Assembly (NCBI RefSeq): GCF_018987265.1
Contig: NZ_CP076853.1
Coordinates: forward strand, 3,909,501 to 3,973,500
DNA: 64,000 bases
Direction: 5' to 3'
From: Rhizobium sp. WYJ-E13
GTDB taxonomy: Bacteria > Pseudomonadota > Alphaproteobacteria > Rhizobiales > Rhizobiaceae
The translations under genes were made by a program, and so were the position numbers. This document shows, one piece after another, positions 8,878-18,236 of this stretch. The stretch's first letter is position 1; each line of letters opens with the position of its first letter. The notes beneath the pieces were generated by a model. That model saw only the letters and a list, made by a program, of their open reading frames with translations, searched no databases and was not told the origin of the DNA.

Positions 8878-8989
8878 CGTCTCTGGCCTGCCGCTCTCTC
8901 CCCGGCTCGGCTGGGGACAGGAAGCCGCGATGATATCGCGCCTTCCCCCTCACCGGACAAGAGGAGAGAAGAAAAAGAGAGCTTGAGAA

Positions 8990-10024
8990 ATGGGTTTCAA
9001 AGTTGCAGTTGCCGGAGCCACCGGAAATGTCGGGCGGGAAATGCTCAACATTCTCTCCGAGCGCGGTTTCCCGGCCGATGAAGTCGTAGCACTCGCCTCC
9101 TCCCGCTCCCAGGGCCTCGAGGTTTCCTACGGCGATCGGACACTGAAGGTCTCCAATCTGGAGAACTACGATTTCTCCGACACCGATATCTGCCTGATGT
9201 CGGCCGGCGGCGAGGTTTCCAAGCGCGTCTCCCCGAAGATCGGCCAGCAGGGCTGCGTCGTCATCGACAATTCCTCGGCATGGCGCTACGACGCCGACGT
9301 GCCGCTGATCGTTCCGGAAGTAAATCCGGACGCGATTTCGCTCTTCACAAAGCGTAACATCATTGCCAACCCGAATTGCTCGACCGCCCAGCTCGTCGTC
9401 GCGCTGAAGCCGCTGCATGACTTCGCCAAGATCAAGCGCGTCGTCGTCTCGACTTACCAGTCGGTTTCCGGCGCCGGCAAGGACGGCATGGACGAGCTCT
9501 TCAACCAGACACGCGCCGTCTTCGTCGCCGATCCGATCGAGAACAAGAAGTTCACCAAGCGAATCGCCTTCAACGTCATCCCGCACATCGACACCTTCAT
9601 GGAAGATGGCTACACGAAGGAAGAGTGGAAGGTTCTGGCTGAAACGAAGAAGATGCTGGACCCGAAGATCAAGGTGACCTGCACTGCGGTGCGCGTTCCC
9701 GTCTTCATCGGCCATTCGGAATCGGTCAACATCGAATTCGAAAACGAGATCACGGCCGACCAGGCCCGCGATATCCTGCGCGATGCGCCGGGTTGCCTTG
9801 TCATCGACAAGCACGAGGATGGCGGCTACATCACGCCTTACGAATCTGCCGGCGAGGACGCGACCTTCATTTCGCGCATCCGTGAAGATGCCACCGTCGA
9901 AAACGGCCTCAACATCTGGGTGGTCTCCGACAACCTGCGCAAGGGTGCAGCTCTCAACGCCATCCAGATCGCCGAACTGCTCGTCAATCGGGGTCTCGTC
10001 AAGCCGCGCAAGCAAGCAGCCTGA
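8990..10024 (+). CDS. asd: Aspartate-semialdehyde dehydrogenase
   Basis: A 344-residue NADP-dependent enzyme reducing aspartyl phosphate to aspartate semialdehyde, the branch point for lysine/diaminopimelate, threonine and methionine. The nucleotide-binding loop is AVAGATGNVGREML (residues 6-19). The catalytic cysteine is Cys130 in NPNCSTAQLV, and the substrate motif is VSTYQSVSGAGKDGM. Length and motifs are normal for the family. It stands alone, with a terminator 25 bases after the stop. Confidence 0.97.
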   Translation: MGFKVAVAGATGNVGREMLNILSERGFPADEVVALASSRSQGLEVSYGDRTLKVSNLENYDFSDTDICLMSAGGEVSKRVSPKIGQQGCVVIDNSSAWRYDADVPLIVPEVNPDAISLFTKRNIIANPNCSTAQLVVALKPLHDFAKIKRVVVSTYQSVSGAGKDGMDELFNQTRAVFVADPIENKKFTKRIAFNVIPHIDTFMEDGYTKEEWKVLAETKKMLDPKIKVTCTAVRVPVFIGHSESVNIEFENEITADQARDILRDAPGCLVIDKHEDGGYITPYESAGEDATFISRIREDATVENGLNIWVVSDNLRKGAALNAIQIAELLVNRGLVKPRKQAA

Positions 10025-10049
10025 TACCATTTGTAAACCATAATATGCT

Positions 10050-10077
10050 AAAGCCCTGCTCGACGAGTGGGGCTTTT
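10050..10077 (+). terminator. Probable terminator after asd
   Basis: Inverted repeat AAAGCCC / GGGCTTT with internal CTCG/CGAG pairing and a following TT run. Confidence 0.65.
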
Positions 10078-10191
10078 CGGGCAAATACCGCCGTATAAGC
10101 GTTCGCTAAAGGCGACCGTGACAAAATCGCCGGTGACTGGCATTCTCTTGCCCGGCCTGAAAACTATGCAGATCGAGAGCGGGGTTTCTCA

Positions 10192-11013
10192 ATGCGCATG
10201 ACAAAATTGATTCTGGCGGCCGCCGCGGCAATGGGCGTCCTCCATGCCGTACCGGCGTTCGCGCAAGGAGCCCAGTGCGGTAACACCAGTGCCGGTTTCG
10301 AAGCCTGGGTTGCCGATTTCAAACAGACGGCGGCAGCCAATGGTGTGAGCCAGTCCGTCCTCAGCCGCGCCTTCGCCAATGTCAGCTACAACAAGCCGAC
10401 GATTTCGGCCGACCGCGGCCAGAAGAGCTTCAAACTATCCTTCGATGCTTTCATGAAGAAGCGCGGCGGCGCCGCCATCATCTCTCGCGGACGGTCGATG
10501 AAAGCCGCCAACCAGGCTCTTTTCGCCTCGATCGAGCGCCGCTTCGGCGTTCCGGCCGGTCCGCTGATCGCCATCTGGGGCATGGAAACCGGCTTCGGCA
10601 GCTATATGGGCAACCAGCATACGATGTCCGCAGTCTCTACCCTCGCCTATGATTGCCGCCGCTCGGAATATTTCACAGACCAGCTTTATGCAGCATTGCA
10701 GCTCGTTTCGGAAGGCTATCTCAGCCCGCAAGCCCGAGGTGCTGCCCATGGCGAAATCGGCCAGACGCAATTCCTGCCACGCAACGTGGTGCGTTACGGC
10801 GCTGACGGTGACGGTGACGGCCGCATCGACATGGTCGGTTCCCGCGCCGACGCGCTGGCCTCGACCGCCAATTTTCTCAAGGGCCATGGCTGGCGTGCCG
10901 GCGCCGGCTACCAGCCGGGCGAACCGAACTTCGTCGCCATCCAGGGCTGGAACGCCGCAACGGTCTATCAGCAGGCGATCGCCTATATCGGCCAGCAGAT
11001 CGACGGCAATTGA
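10192..11013 (+). CDS. Lytic murein transglycosylase (SLT_2 / MltB-like)
   Basis: A 273-residue exported protein. Residues 1-24 form a signal peptide (MRMTKLILAAAAAMG... ending AFA). The catalytic region reads LIAIWGMETGFGSY with the predicted catalytic Glu132, as in MltB-family transglycosylases, which cleave peptidoglycan to 1,6-anhydromuropeptides. Further family features are GEIGQTQFLPRNVVRYG and the calcium-like GADGDGDGRIDM loop. There is no lipobox, so it should be soluble in the periplasm. A terminator follows. The family is sure; the paralogue name is not assigned. Confidence 0.9.
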   Translation: MRMTKLILAAAAAMGVLHAVPAFAQGAQCGNTSAGFEAWVADFKQTAAANGVSQSVLSRAFANVSYNKPTISADRGQKSFKLSFDAFMKKRGGAAIISRGRSMKAANQALFASIERRFGVPAGPLIAIWGMETGFGSYMGNQHTMSAVSTLAYDCRRSEYFTDQLYAALQLVSEGYLSPQARGAAHGEIGQTQFLPRNVVRYGADGDGDGRIDMVGSRADALASTANFLKGHGWRAGAGYQPGEPNFVAIQGWNAATVYQQAIAYIGQQIDGN

Positions 11014-11040
11014 GGAGACGTCCGGTAGGAAAATGATACG

Positions 11041-11066
11041 ACGCCGCATGCGAATGCGGCGTTTTC
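11041..11066 (+). terminator. Intrinsic terminator after the transglycosylase gene
   Basis: Perfect 9-bp stem ACGCCGCAT / ATGCGGCGT, loop GCGA, then TTTT. Confidence 0.85.
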
Positions 11067-11067
11067 A

Positions 11068-11496
11068 TATGCGGAAATCGTGGGTTCCCCCGGCAGCCTT
11101 GCGCCGCTCTTCCTGCGGTGCCGCGGAAGGAACAATAGTGCCGGCAACGACGCAATTGCGCCCCGAGGCCTTGGCCGCATAGAGCGCGTGCTTCAGCACG
11201 ATGTCGCCGGCATCGTGGCCAACGGCTGGAAGGCTGGTGTTGAAACGCGCGCGTTTGCTGTCGACAAACTGCGCCTTTCCATCATGGGCGCCTTGGTCAT
11301 CTCGCCAGGATTGTTGAGATAGGTTCGGATCGCAAAGAACTCTGCCAGGATCTCGTTGGCCGCATCGATCCTGCACGGGCAAGAACATCGGCAAAGAGAT
11401 TGTTATTTTCGAGCGCGTGGTACTGCATGAGCGAGGAGCGGATCAACACCACTCGTTCAATACGAACGGCAGCAGGATAGCGACCGGCACTCACCT
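11068..11496 (-). pseudogene. Degraded diguanylate cyclase (GGDEF) remnant
   Basis: On the minus strand a short frame contains VGHDAGDIVLKHALYAAKAS followed by GRNCVVAG. This resembles the C-terminal end of a GGDEF domain (the 'ALYxAKxxGRN' signature), but residues before it are missing. The upstream remainder is split over different frames: one carries MQYHALENNNLFADVLARAG, another AANEILAEFFAIRTYLNNPG. No catalytic GGDEF motif survives. The likely history is deletion plus frameshifts in a signalling protein gene. This accounts for most of the 590-base stretch between the transglycosylase and carbonic anhydrase genes; I see nothing else in 11497-11600. Confidence 0.5.
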
Positions 11497-11600
11497 ACTT
11501 GTATTCTTGAATTTCACCACTTCGAAATTCGTGACCAATCCGCGCGCGTAGCACTCCACAAGCGAGCTTACTGGACTATCTTAAAAACCGATAAAGCGGT

Positions 11601-12248
11601 CTATCCCCCGATTTCGGGACGGATGAAGTCGAGTGACTCAGAATCCATCACCCAGAGCTCGCCGGTCGAAATATCGAACCAGGCGCCATGAAGCTCCAGC
11701 TTGCCTTCTTCCTCGAGCGCCTTGATCTCGGGAAAAGTCCTGAGATTACTGATCGAGTTGCGGATGGAGACCCGCTCCAGCGCGGTCTGCCGCTCGGCCG
11801 GCGTCATGACGTCGTTGCTGCCGATCTGTTCGGCGGCCGGGCGGACGAGCGACATCCAGCGACCGATGAAATCGCCCGGCGACAAAGGCTCGGCATCAGG
11901 ATCGAGTGCTGCACGAATGCCGCCGCAGCGGCCATGACCCATGACGACGATATTCTTGACCTTCAGGGCCTGCACAGCGAATTCGAGTGCTGCCGACGTA
12001 GAATGAAAATGGCCGTCCGGTTCAAAAGGCGGAACCATGTTGGCAACGTTGCGGATAACGAAGAGTTCACCGGGCCCTGCATCGAAGATCAGTTCGGGGG
12101 CCGCGCGCGAGTCGCTACAGGCAATGACGAGCGTCGTCGGGTTTTGCCCGTTTTCCGCAAGCTGCCGATACCGATCGCGGGCATCGGCATATCGTCCGCT
12201 CATGAAGTTGCGATAACCAGCCAGAAGGGAGTTGGGAAAGCTCATCAT
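11601..12248 (-). CDS. Beta-class carbonic anhydrase
   Basis: A 215-residue cytoplasmic zinc enzyme interconverting CO2 and bicarbonate. The metal site is clear: Cys44, Asp46 and Arg48 in CSDSR, and His105 with Cys108 in GHGRCGG. Length is typical for bacterial beta enzymes. There are two adjacent candidate start codons (MMSF). It lies alone between the cyclase remnant and the convergently read pyridoxal kinase region, with 56 bases to the latter. Bicarbonate supply for carboxylases is the usual role. Confidence 0.93.
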   Translation of the reverse strand: MMSFPNSLLAGYRNFMSGRYADARDRYRQLAENGQNPTTLVIACSDSRAAPELIFDAGPGELFVIRNVANMVPPFEPDGHFHSTSAALEFAVQALKVKNIVVMGHGRCGGIRAALDPDAEPLSPGDFIGRWMSLVRPAAEQIGSNDVMTPAERQTALERVSIRNSISNLRTFPEIKALEEEGKLELHGAWFDISTGELWVMDSESLDFIRPEIGG

Positions 12249-12304
12249 GCCCCTGGATTAACGCGCGCGTGAGCCAAGATCAATGCTGCGCTGCAAAGCG
12301 TGGC

Positions 12305-13180
12305 CTATTTTTTCCGCCGTTGGGCAGGATGGACGAGGTGACGCATCTGCACCATTGCCATAGGCGTCAAAAGGCTGGAGGCATCGCTTGCCAGCATCAG
12401 CTCATTGCTGCCGCGCTTGACGGCGCGCGCCAGCACTTCGAATACGCTGGCGGTCGCCAGTTGCAGCGCCTTTTCGTCCTCCATTCCCGAGAGCAGGCGG
12501 GACAGGAAGAGAGCCGCGAGCAAATCCCCGAGACCGTTCGGCGGATTCTCGACGACACGATGTTCGGCAAGCAGGGCATGTTTCCCGGAGAGATAGAGGT
12601 TACCGGTGCCGCCCGCCATCATCGGCACCGCCGACGTGACCAGCATGCGCGACGGACCGAGCGCAAGTGCAGCTTCCATGACCGCACTATTATCATCAAG
12701 CGCAGCGCCCGAAAGCCAGGCAAGCTCGTAGCGGTTCGGCGTTGCGAGCGAGGCAAGCGGTATCAAGTGGTCACGGATCGCTTCGGCCGTTGCTTCCGGT
12801 ACGTAGAGGCCGCCGAGATCACCCATGACCGGATCGCAGACATAGAGCAGCTCCGGGTTCTTCTCACGCAAGGATGCAACGAGTTTCGCAACAGAGCGGG
12901 CCTGAGCCGCATTGCCGAAATAGCCGGATAGGACGGCCTTGACCTCGCCGATCCACGGCGCGCGAATGAGATCGTCGATCGCTGCCTCGAAATCGGCTTC
13001 GGCGAAAGTGAGTCGTGTCGAGCGGCCGTGACCGGGGTGCCAGGGTAGCACGATCGTCGGCAGTGCCCAGACCTGATGGCCGAGCGTTTCCAGCGCGAAG
13101 ACCGCAGCGCGGTTTCCGACCGACCCGCGCACGACATGGCTGGAAATGACGATGACTGCGCCTGCTGCGTTTTCCGACAT
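12305..13180 (-). CDS. pdxY: Pyridoxal kinase
   Basis: A 291-residue ribokinase-fold enzyme that phosphorylates pyridoxal and related vitamers in the B6 salvage pathway. Recognisable stretches are VISSHVVRGSVGNRAAVFALE at the N-terminus (first 20 residues of the domain), VLSGYFGNAAQ, VCDPVMGDLGGLYV, and the catalytic-loop NGLGDLLAALFLSRL. The start at 13180 (MSENAAG) is preferred; reading from 13237 adds a leader unlike the family. It is divergent from the glutamate dehydrogenase gene across 277 bases. PdxY is favoured over PdxK by overall pattern, with moderate certainty on the paralogue. Confidence 0.85.
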   Translation of the reverse strand: MSENAAGAVIVISSHVVRGSVGNRAAVFALETLGHQVWALPTIVLPWHPGHGRSTRLTFAEADFEAAIDDLIRAPWIGEVKAVLSGYFGNAAQARSVAKLVASLREKNPELLYVCDPVMGDLGGLYVPEATAEAIRDHLIPLASLATPNRYELAWLSGAALDDNSAVMEAALALGPSRMLVTSAVPMMAGGTGNLYLSGKHALLAEHRVVENPPNGLGDLLAALFLSRLLSGMEDEKALQLATASVFEVLARAVKRGSNELMLASDASSLLTPMAMVQMRHLVHPAQRRKK

Positions 13181-13219
13181 GGCATCCGAATCCGAATTTG
13201 ACCGCCGTTGATGATCTTT

Positions 13220-13408
13220 TTGACAAGGCGCTGTCAACCATTCTTCACGCGAGCGTGGAAATGTGGGGACGGGTAGGAAAAGCCGGATAAGGACACTTTG
13301 CCGCCTATCGACACAAAACGACCTAAAAACTTTCGAAATCTCTCGCCAGCTTAGTCAAAAAAGCACGAAAACTACTTTTCGAAGCCGTTTTTTAAAGATT
13401 CTTTCGAA
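13220..13408. promoter_or_regulatory. Divergent promoter region between pdxY and NAD-GDH genes
   Basis: TTGACA-N6-TGTCAA at 13220-13237 is a perfect six-base dyad that also offers a -35-like box on each strand. Further right, TTTCGAA occurs three times, at 13331, 13377 and 13402. The repeats lie 50-130 bases before the dehydrogenase start and could be operator half-sites. Both assignments are inference from symmetry and repetition. Confidence 0.35.
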
Positions 13409-13457
13409 GAGCCTTCTGCTAACTTGCCCATATCAAAACAAATCGGGGGGATGATCC

Positions 13458-16400
13458 ATGGCTGCCAGAAACAATCCGAAACGGGAAAAGCAGATCGAAA
13501 GCGCGCGCAAAATCGCGGCTGCGACTGGCGAACCTCATCTCGATCCCGAAATCCTCTTCGGCAGGGCCAGCGGCGACGATCTCGAACTCTATACGCCGGA
13601 AATGCTGGCGCTATCAGCCGTGCACTCGGCGGCCGAACTCGCCGCCTGGAACGGCAAGATGCCGCGTGTCAGCATCGATACGATCGCCGACGTCACCCCC
13701 GATGGCGTCGCGGTCTCCATTCTCTCGGTGACGGATCACAACAAGCCTTTCCTCTACGAATCCGTGATGGGCGAGGTGACCAGCACCCATCGCGACATCT
13801 ACATGGCGGTTCACCCGATCCTGATCATGGAAGACGGCAAGGCTCCGAAACTTTACTCCGCTGATGTGCCGAGCGATCCGGCAAAGCGGGTCAGCCATAT
13901 CCAGCTTCATATCTCGCCGCTCGCCGCCTCTCAGGCCGCCGATCTCATCAAGCGCATCAAGGCAGTGCTCGAGCAGGTGGAGCTGGCCGTTTCCGACTGG
14001 AAGCCGATGCTGTCGCGCGTCGACGAGGTGATCACGGAGCTTTCGAACTACAATGCCAGCCGCAAGAAAGCCGATCGTGATGAGGCAGTCGCCTTTCTGA
14101 CCTGGCTGCACGACGAGAATTTCACCTTCCTCGGCATGCGCGATTACGTCTATTCCGGAAAGGGACCGGATGCGAAGGTTGAACGCGACAAGGGAACGGG
14201 CCTCGGCATTCTCTCCAACCCCGAAGTTCTGGTTCTGCGCACTGGCAAGGACGCGGTGACGACGACACCCGAGATCCTCGCCTTCCTCGATGGCCCGGAC
14301 TTCCTGATCGTCACCAAAGCCAATGTGAAGTCCACGGTCCATCGCCGCGCTTACATGGACTATGTCGGCGTCAAACGTTTCGACGCACAGGGCAACGTGA
14401 CAGGAGAGCTGCGTATCGTCGGCCTCTTCACCTCGACCGCCTATACCTCGTCCGCTACCGAAATCCCGCTGTTGCGCTCCAAGATCGAAAAAGTGAAGGA
14501 GCATTTCGGCTTCGACCCGATGAGCCATTCGGGCCGTATGCTCGACAACACGCTTGAATCCTACCCGCGCGACGATCTTTTCCAGATCGATACCACGCTG
14601 CTTGCGAGCTTCGCCGAGCAGATCAACGATCTAGTCGATCGCCCGCGCGTTCGCGCCCTACCGCGCGTCGACCATTTCGACCGCTTCGTTTCTGTCATCG
14701 TCTTCGTACCGCGCGAAGAATATGATTCGATCGTGCGCGAACGCATCGGTACCTATTTGAAGACCGTCTATGACGGCCGCGTTTCCGCTTATTACCCCGC
14801 CTTCCCGGAAGGTGGCGTGGCGCGCGTGCACTTCATCATCGGTCGTTCCGGCGGTAAGACGCCACGCATCCCTCAAGCCAAGCTCGAGGAGACGATCCGC
14901 CAGATCACCGCGCGCTGGGACAGCCGCTTCGAGATGCTCGCCGGCCCCAAGGCGCCGAAGCTCAGCGTCAGCAACGCCTTCCAGGAAGCCTTCACGCCGG
15001 ATGAAGCGGTCGGCGATCTGCCCGACATCGCCGCATGCGCAGCCGGCGAGCCGATCCGCATCGAATTCTACTATCGCCAGGACGATGAACGCGGCCGCAT
15101 CCTGTCGCTGAAGATCTTCCATAGCGGCGAGCAACTGCCGCTGTCGCGCCGCGTGCCTCTACTCGAAAACCTCGGCTTCAACGTCCTGAGCGAACGGACC
15201 TTTGATATCGAAGTTCCGGCCGCCGACGGCGCCATCAACATCATCGTGCTGCACGACATGGAACTCGAGGCCCGCAGCGGTGCGGACATCGACCTCGCAC
15301 GTTTTGGCGCACCGCTCGAAGAGGCTTTCGTCGCAGCCTTCAGCGACACGATTGACAATGACAGCTTCAACCGGCTGATCCTGTCGGCCGGCCTCTCGGC
15401 CCGCGAGGTGAACGTACTGCGCGCCTATGCGCGCTATCTGCGCCAGGCTGGCATCGCCTATTCGCAGGACTATATCGCAACCACCCTCGACAAATATCCT
15501 GCCATCACCGCCTCGATCTTCCGGCTGTTCCACGACACGCTCGATACGAAGCTGTCGGAAAAGGCTCGTATCAAGAAGCTCGCCGAACTGCATCAGGCAA
15601 TCGAAACCGAGCTTGCCAACGTGCCGAGCCTGGATGACGACCGTATCCTACGCCGCTACATCAATATCGTCGATGCGACGCTGCGCACCAATTATTTCCA
15701 GCGCAATGCCGATGGAACACCGAAGGCGATGCTCGCCTTCAAGCTCGACCCGCATCTGGTCGATGGCCTGCCGGAACCGAAGCCTTTCCGTGAAATCTTC
15801 GTTTATGGCGTCGAGGTAGAAGGCGTGCATCTGCGCTTTGGCCGCGTTGCCCGCGGCGGCCTGCGCTGGTCGGACCGCGCCGAAGATTACCGTACCGAAG
15901 TGCTGGGTCTCGTGAAGGCGCAGCAGGTCAAAAATGCCGTGATCGTGCCTGTCGGCGCCAAGGGCGGTTTCTATCCCAAGAAACTGCCGGTCGGCGGCAG
16001 CCGCGAGGAAATCTTCAATGCGGGTCGTGAAGCTTACAAGACCTATATCCGCACGCTGCTTTCCATCACCGACAACATCTCCGGTGCCGATATCATCCCG
16101 CCTGATAATACGGTGCGGCTCGATGGCGACGACCCCTACTTCGTCGTCGCGGCCGACAAGGGCACGGCAACCTTCTCAGACACCGCCAATGCGCTTGCTC
16201 AGGAGGCCGGTTTCTGGCTGGACGATGCCTTCGCCTCAGGTGGCTCGGCAGGCTACGACCACAAAAAGATGGGCATCACCGCGCGTGGTGCCTGGGAAAC
16301 GGTGAAGCGCCACTTCCGCGAGATGGACATCGATATCCAGACGACGCCCTTTACGGTAGCTGGCGTCGGCGACATGTCCGGTGACGTCTTCGGCAACGGC

Positions 16401-18236
16401 ATGTTGCTCTCGCCGAAGATCAGGCTGGTCGCCGCTTTCGATCACCGCGATATCGTCATCGACCCCGATCCCGATATGGAAAAGACGCTTCGCGAGCGCC
16501 AGCGCCTCTTCAATCTTCCGCGCTCGAGCTGGCAGGACTTCGACAAGTCCATGCTCTCGAAAGGCGCCATGATCATCTCGCGCTCGGCAAAGTCGGTTAC
16601 GCTGACGCCGGAGGCTGTGGCGGCAATCGGCATCGACAAGGCGGTCGCCACGCCCTTCGAGATCATGACGGCGATCCTGAAGAGCCCGGTCGACCTGCTC
16701 TGGTTTGGCGGCATCGGCACTTACGTGAAGGCAGCGTCGGAAACTGATGCGGAAGTGGGCGATCGCGCCAACGACCCGATCCGCATTACGGCCGACGAAG
16801 TACGCGCCAAGGTAATCGGCGAGGGCGCCAATCTTGGCGTTACGCAGAAGGGCCGCATTGCCTATGGCCTGAAGGGTGGACGCAGCAATTCGGATGCTAT
16901 CGACAACTCTGCAGGCGTCAACACGTCGGACGTCGAGGTCAATATCAAGATCGCGCTGGCAAACGCCATGCATGAACAGCGCCTCAGTCGGGCGAAACGC
17001 GACCAGCTTCTCGGCAGTATGACCGATGAAGTGGCCGGCCTCGTGCTGCGCAACAACTACCTGCAGTCCCTCGCAATCTCGCTGACATCTCGCAAGGGAA
17101 CGGCAAACGGCCTGGAACTCGGCCGTTTCATGAGCGTGCTGGAAGCGGCCGGCCAGCTGAACCGCAAGGTCGAGACGCTTCCCGACGACGCCTCGCTGTC
17201 CGAACGCTACACGGCCGGACGGCCGCTGACGCGCCCCGAGATCGGCGTGCTGCTCTCCTATGCCAAGATCGTGCTCTTCGACGCGCTGATCGCCAGTGAA
17301 TTACCTGATGACCCTTATTTCGTCAGCACGCTCTTCAACTACTTCCCGGCCAAGATGCAGAAGTCGAACGCATCCGACATCGACACTCACCGGCTGAAGC
17401 GGGAAATCGTCGCGACTGTCCTCGCAAATGAGGCGATCAACCGCGGCGGGCCGAGCTTTGCCGTGAGCATGATGGATGCCACAGCGGCCTCTGCCTCTGA
17501 GGTGGTGCGCGCTGCGATCGTCGCCCGTGATGGCTTTGATCTCAACCGGCTATGGGCCGAAACAGATGCCCTGGACAACAAGGTTTCCGGCGAGGTCCAG
17601 AACCGGATTTACGAGGAAATCACCAATAGCTTCACCGTGCTGACACGTCTGCTGCTGAAGACCGGCATGACTCGAGGCGGTATGGCTGAAATCATTAGCC
17701 GGCTGCAGGCTGCCCTGAAAAAACTCAAACCTGCCTTTGCCGAGCAGGCGGCAACCGAAGTCTCAGCGCGCCAGCAGGAGTACCAGCAGTCCGGCCTGCC
17801 GGAAAAACTGGCCGCCGAAATTGCAGCCCTGCCGACCCTCGCCCTCGTGCCGGAAATAATGCAGATCGCTGAACGGACCGACGAGGCGCTGCCGCGTGCA
17901 GCCGAAAACTACTTTGCCGTCACCCGAACCTTCCGTGTCGGGCGGCTGCTTGCCGCGGGTAACCGCATCATCACCTCCGACCATTACGAAAACCTCGCCC
18001 TTGCCCGCAGCATCGACCAGATCGCCAGCGCCCGTCGCGATATTGTGATCTCCGCACTTTCCGATCACGGCAAGGAAAAGCAGCCGGTCCAGGCCTGGCA
18101 TGCGCAGGACAGGATCCGCATCAACCGTATCGTCGAGGAACTTGCGAGCCTCAGTGATGGCGCAGATCCGAACCTCGCCCGCATCACTGTTGCCGCGGGC
18201 ATCCTGACCGACCTTGCGCGCGACCGGGCGAGATGA
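13458..18236 (+). CDS. NAD-specific glutamate dehydrogenase, large 180-kDa type
   Basis: A 1592-residue cytoplasmic enzyme of the large bacterial NAD-GDH family, which deaminates glutamate to 2-oxoglutarate and ammonia for catabolism. An N-terminal regulatory half of about 750 residues precedes the catalytic core. That core includes FGRVARGGLRWSDRAEDYRT (about 794-813) and VPVGAKGGFYPKK (about 832-844). GDMSGDVFGNGML and EGANLGVTQKGRIAY belong to the nucleotide-binding part. Length matches the family. GGGGGATG lies ahead of the ATG. Its stop overlaps the start of a transporter gene as ATGA, so the two form one transcript. Confidence 0.95.
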   Translation: MAARNNPKREKQIESARKIAAATGEPHLDPEILFGRASGDDLELYTPEMLALSAVHSAAELAAWNGKMPRVSIDTIADVTPDGVAVSILSVTDHNKPFLYESVMGEVTSTHRDIYMAVHPILIMEDGKAPKLYSADVPSDPAKRVSHIQLHISPLAASQAADLIKRIKAVLEQVELAVSDWKPMLSRVDEVITELSNYNASRKKADRDEAVAFLTWLHDENFTFLGMRDYVYSGKGPDAKVERDKGTGLGILSNPEVLVLRTGKDAVTTTPEILAFLDGPDFLIVTKANVKSTVHRRAYMDYVGVKRFDAQGNVTGELRIVGLFTSTAYTSSATEIPLLRSKIEKVKEHFGFDPMSHSGRMLDNTLESYPRDDLFQIDTTLLASFAEQINDLVDRPRVRALPRVDHFDRFVSVIVFVPREEYDSIVRERIGTYLKTVYDGRVSAYYPAFPEGGVARVHFIIGRSGGKTPRIPQAKLEETIRQITARWDSRFEMLAGPKAPKLSVSNAFQEAFTPDEAVGDLPDIAACAAGEPIRIEFYYRQDDERGRILSLKIFHSGEQLPLSRRVPLLENLGFNVLSERTFDIEVPAADGAINIIVLHDMELEARSGADIDLARFGAPLEEAFVAAFSDTIDNDSFNRLILSAGLSAREVNVLRAYARYLRQAGIAYSQDYIATTLDKYPAITASIFRLFHDTLDTKLSEKARIKKLAELHQAIETELANVPSLDDDRILRRYINIVDATLRTNYFQRNADGTPKAMLAFKLDPHLVDGLPEPKPFREIFVYGVEVEGVHLRFGRVARGGLRWSDRAEDYRTEVLGLVKAQQVKNAVIVPVGAKGGFYPKKLPVGGSREEIFNAGREAYKTYIRTLLSITDNISGADIIPPDNTVRLDGDDPYFVVAADKGTATFSDTANALAQEAGFWLDDAFASGGSAGYDHKKMGITARGAWETVKRHFREMDIDIQTTPFTVAGVGDMSGDVFGNGMLLSPKIRLVAAFDHRDIVIDPDPDMEKTLRERQRLFNLPRSSWQDFDKSMLSKGAMIISRSAKSVTLTPEAVAAIGIDKAVATPFEIMTAILKSPVDLLWFGGIGTYVKAASETDAEVGDRANDPIRITADEVRAKVIGEGANLGVTQKGRIAYGLKGGRSNSDAIDNSAGVNTSDVEVNIKIALANAMHEQRLSRAKRDQLLGSMTDEVAGLVLRNNYLQSLAISLTSRKGTANGLELGRFMSVLEAAGQLNRKVETLPDDASLSERYTAGRPLTRPEIGVLLSYAKIVLFDALIASELPDDPYFVSTLFNYFPAKMQKSNASDIDTHRLKREIVATVLANEAINRGGPSFAVSMMDATAASASEVVRAAIVARDGFDLNRLWAETDALDNKVSGEVQNRIYEEITNSFTVLTRLLLKTGMTRGGMAEIISRLQAALKKLKPAFAEQAATEVSARQQEYQQSGLPEKLAAEIAALPTLALVPEIMQIAERTDEALPRAAENYFAVTRTFRVGRLLAAGNRIITSDHYENLALARSIDQIASARRDIVISALSDHGKEKQPVQAWHAQDRIRINRIVEELASLSDGADPNLARITVAAGILTDLARDRAR

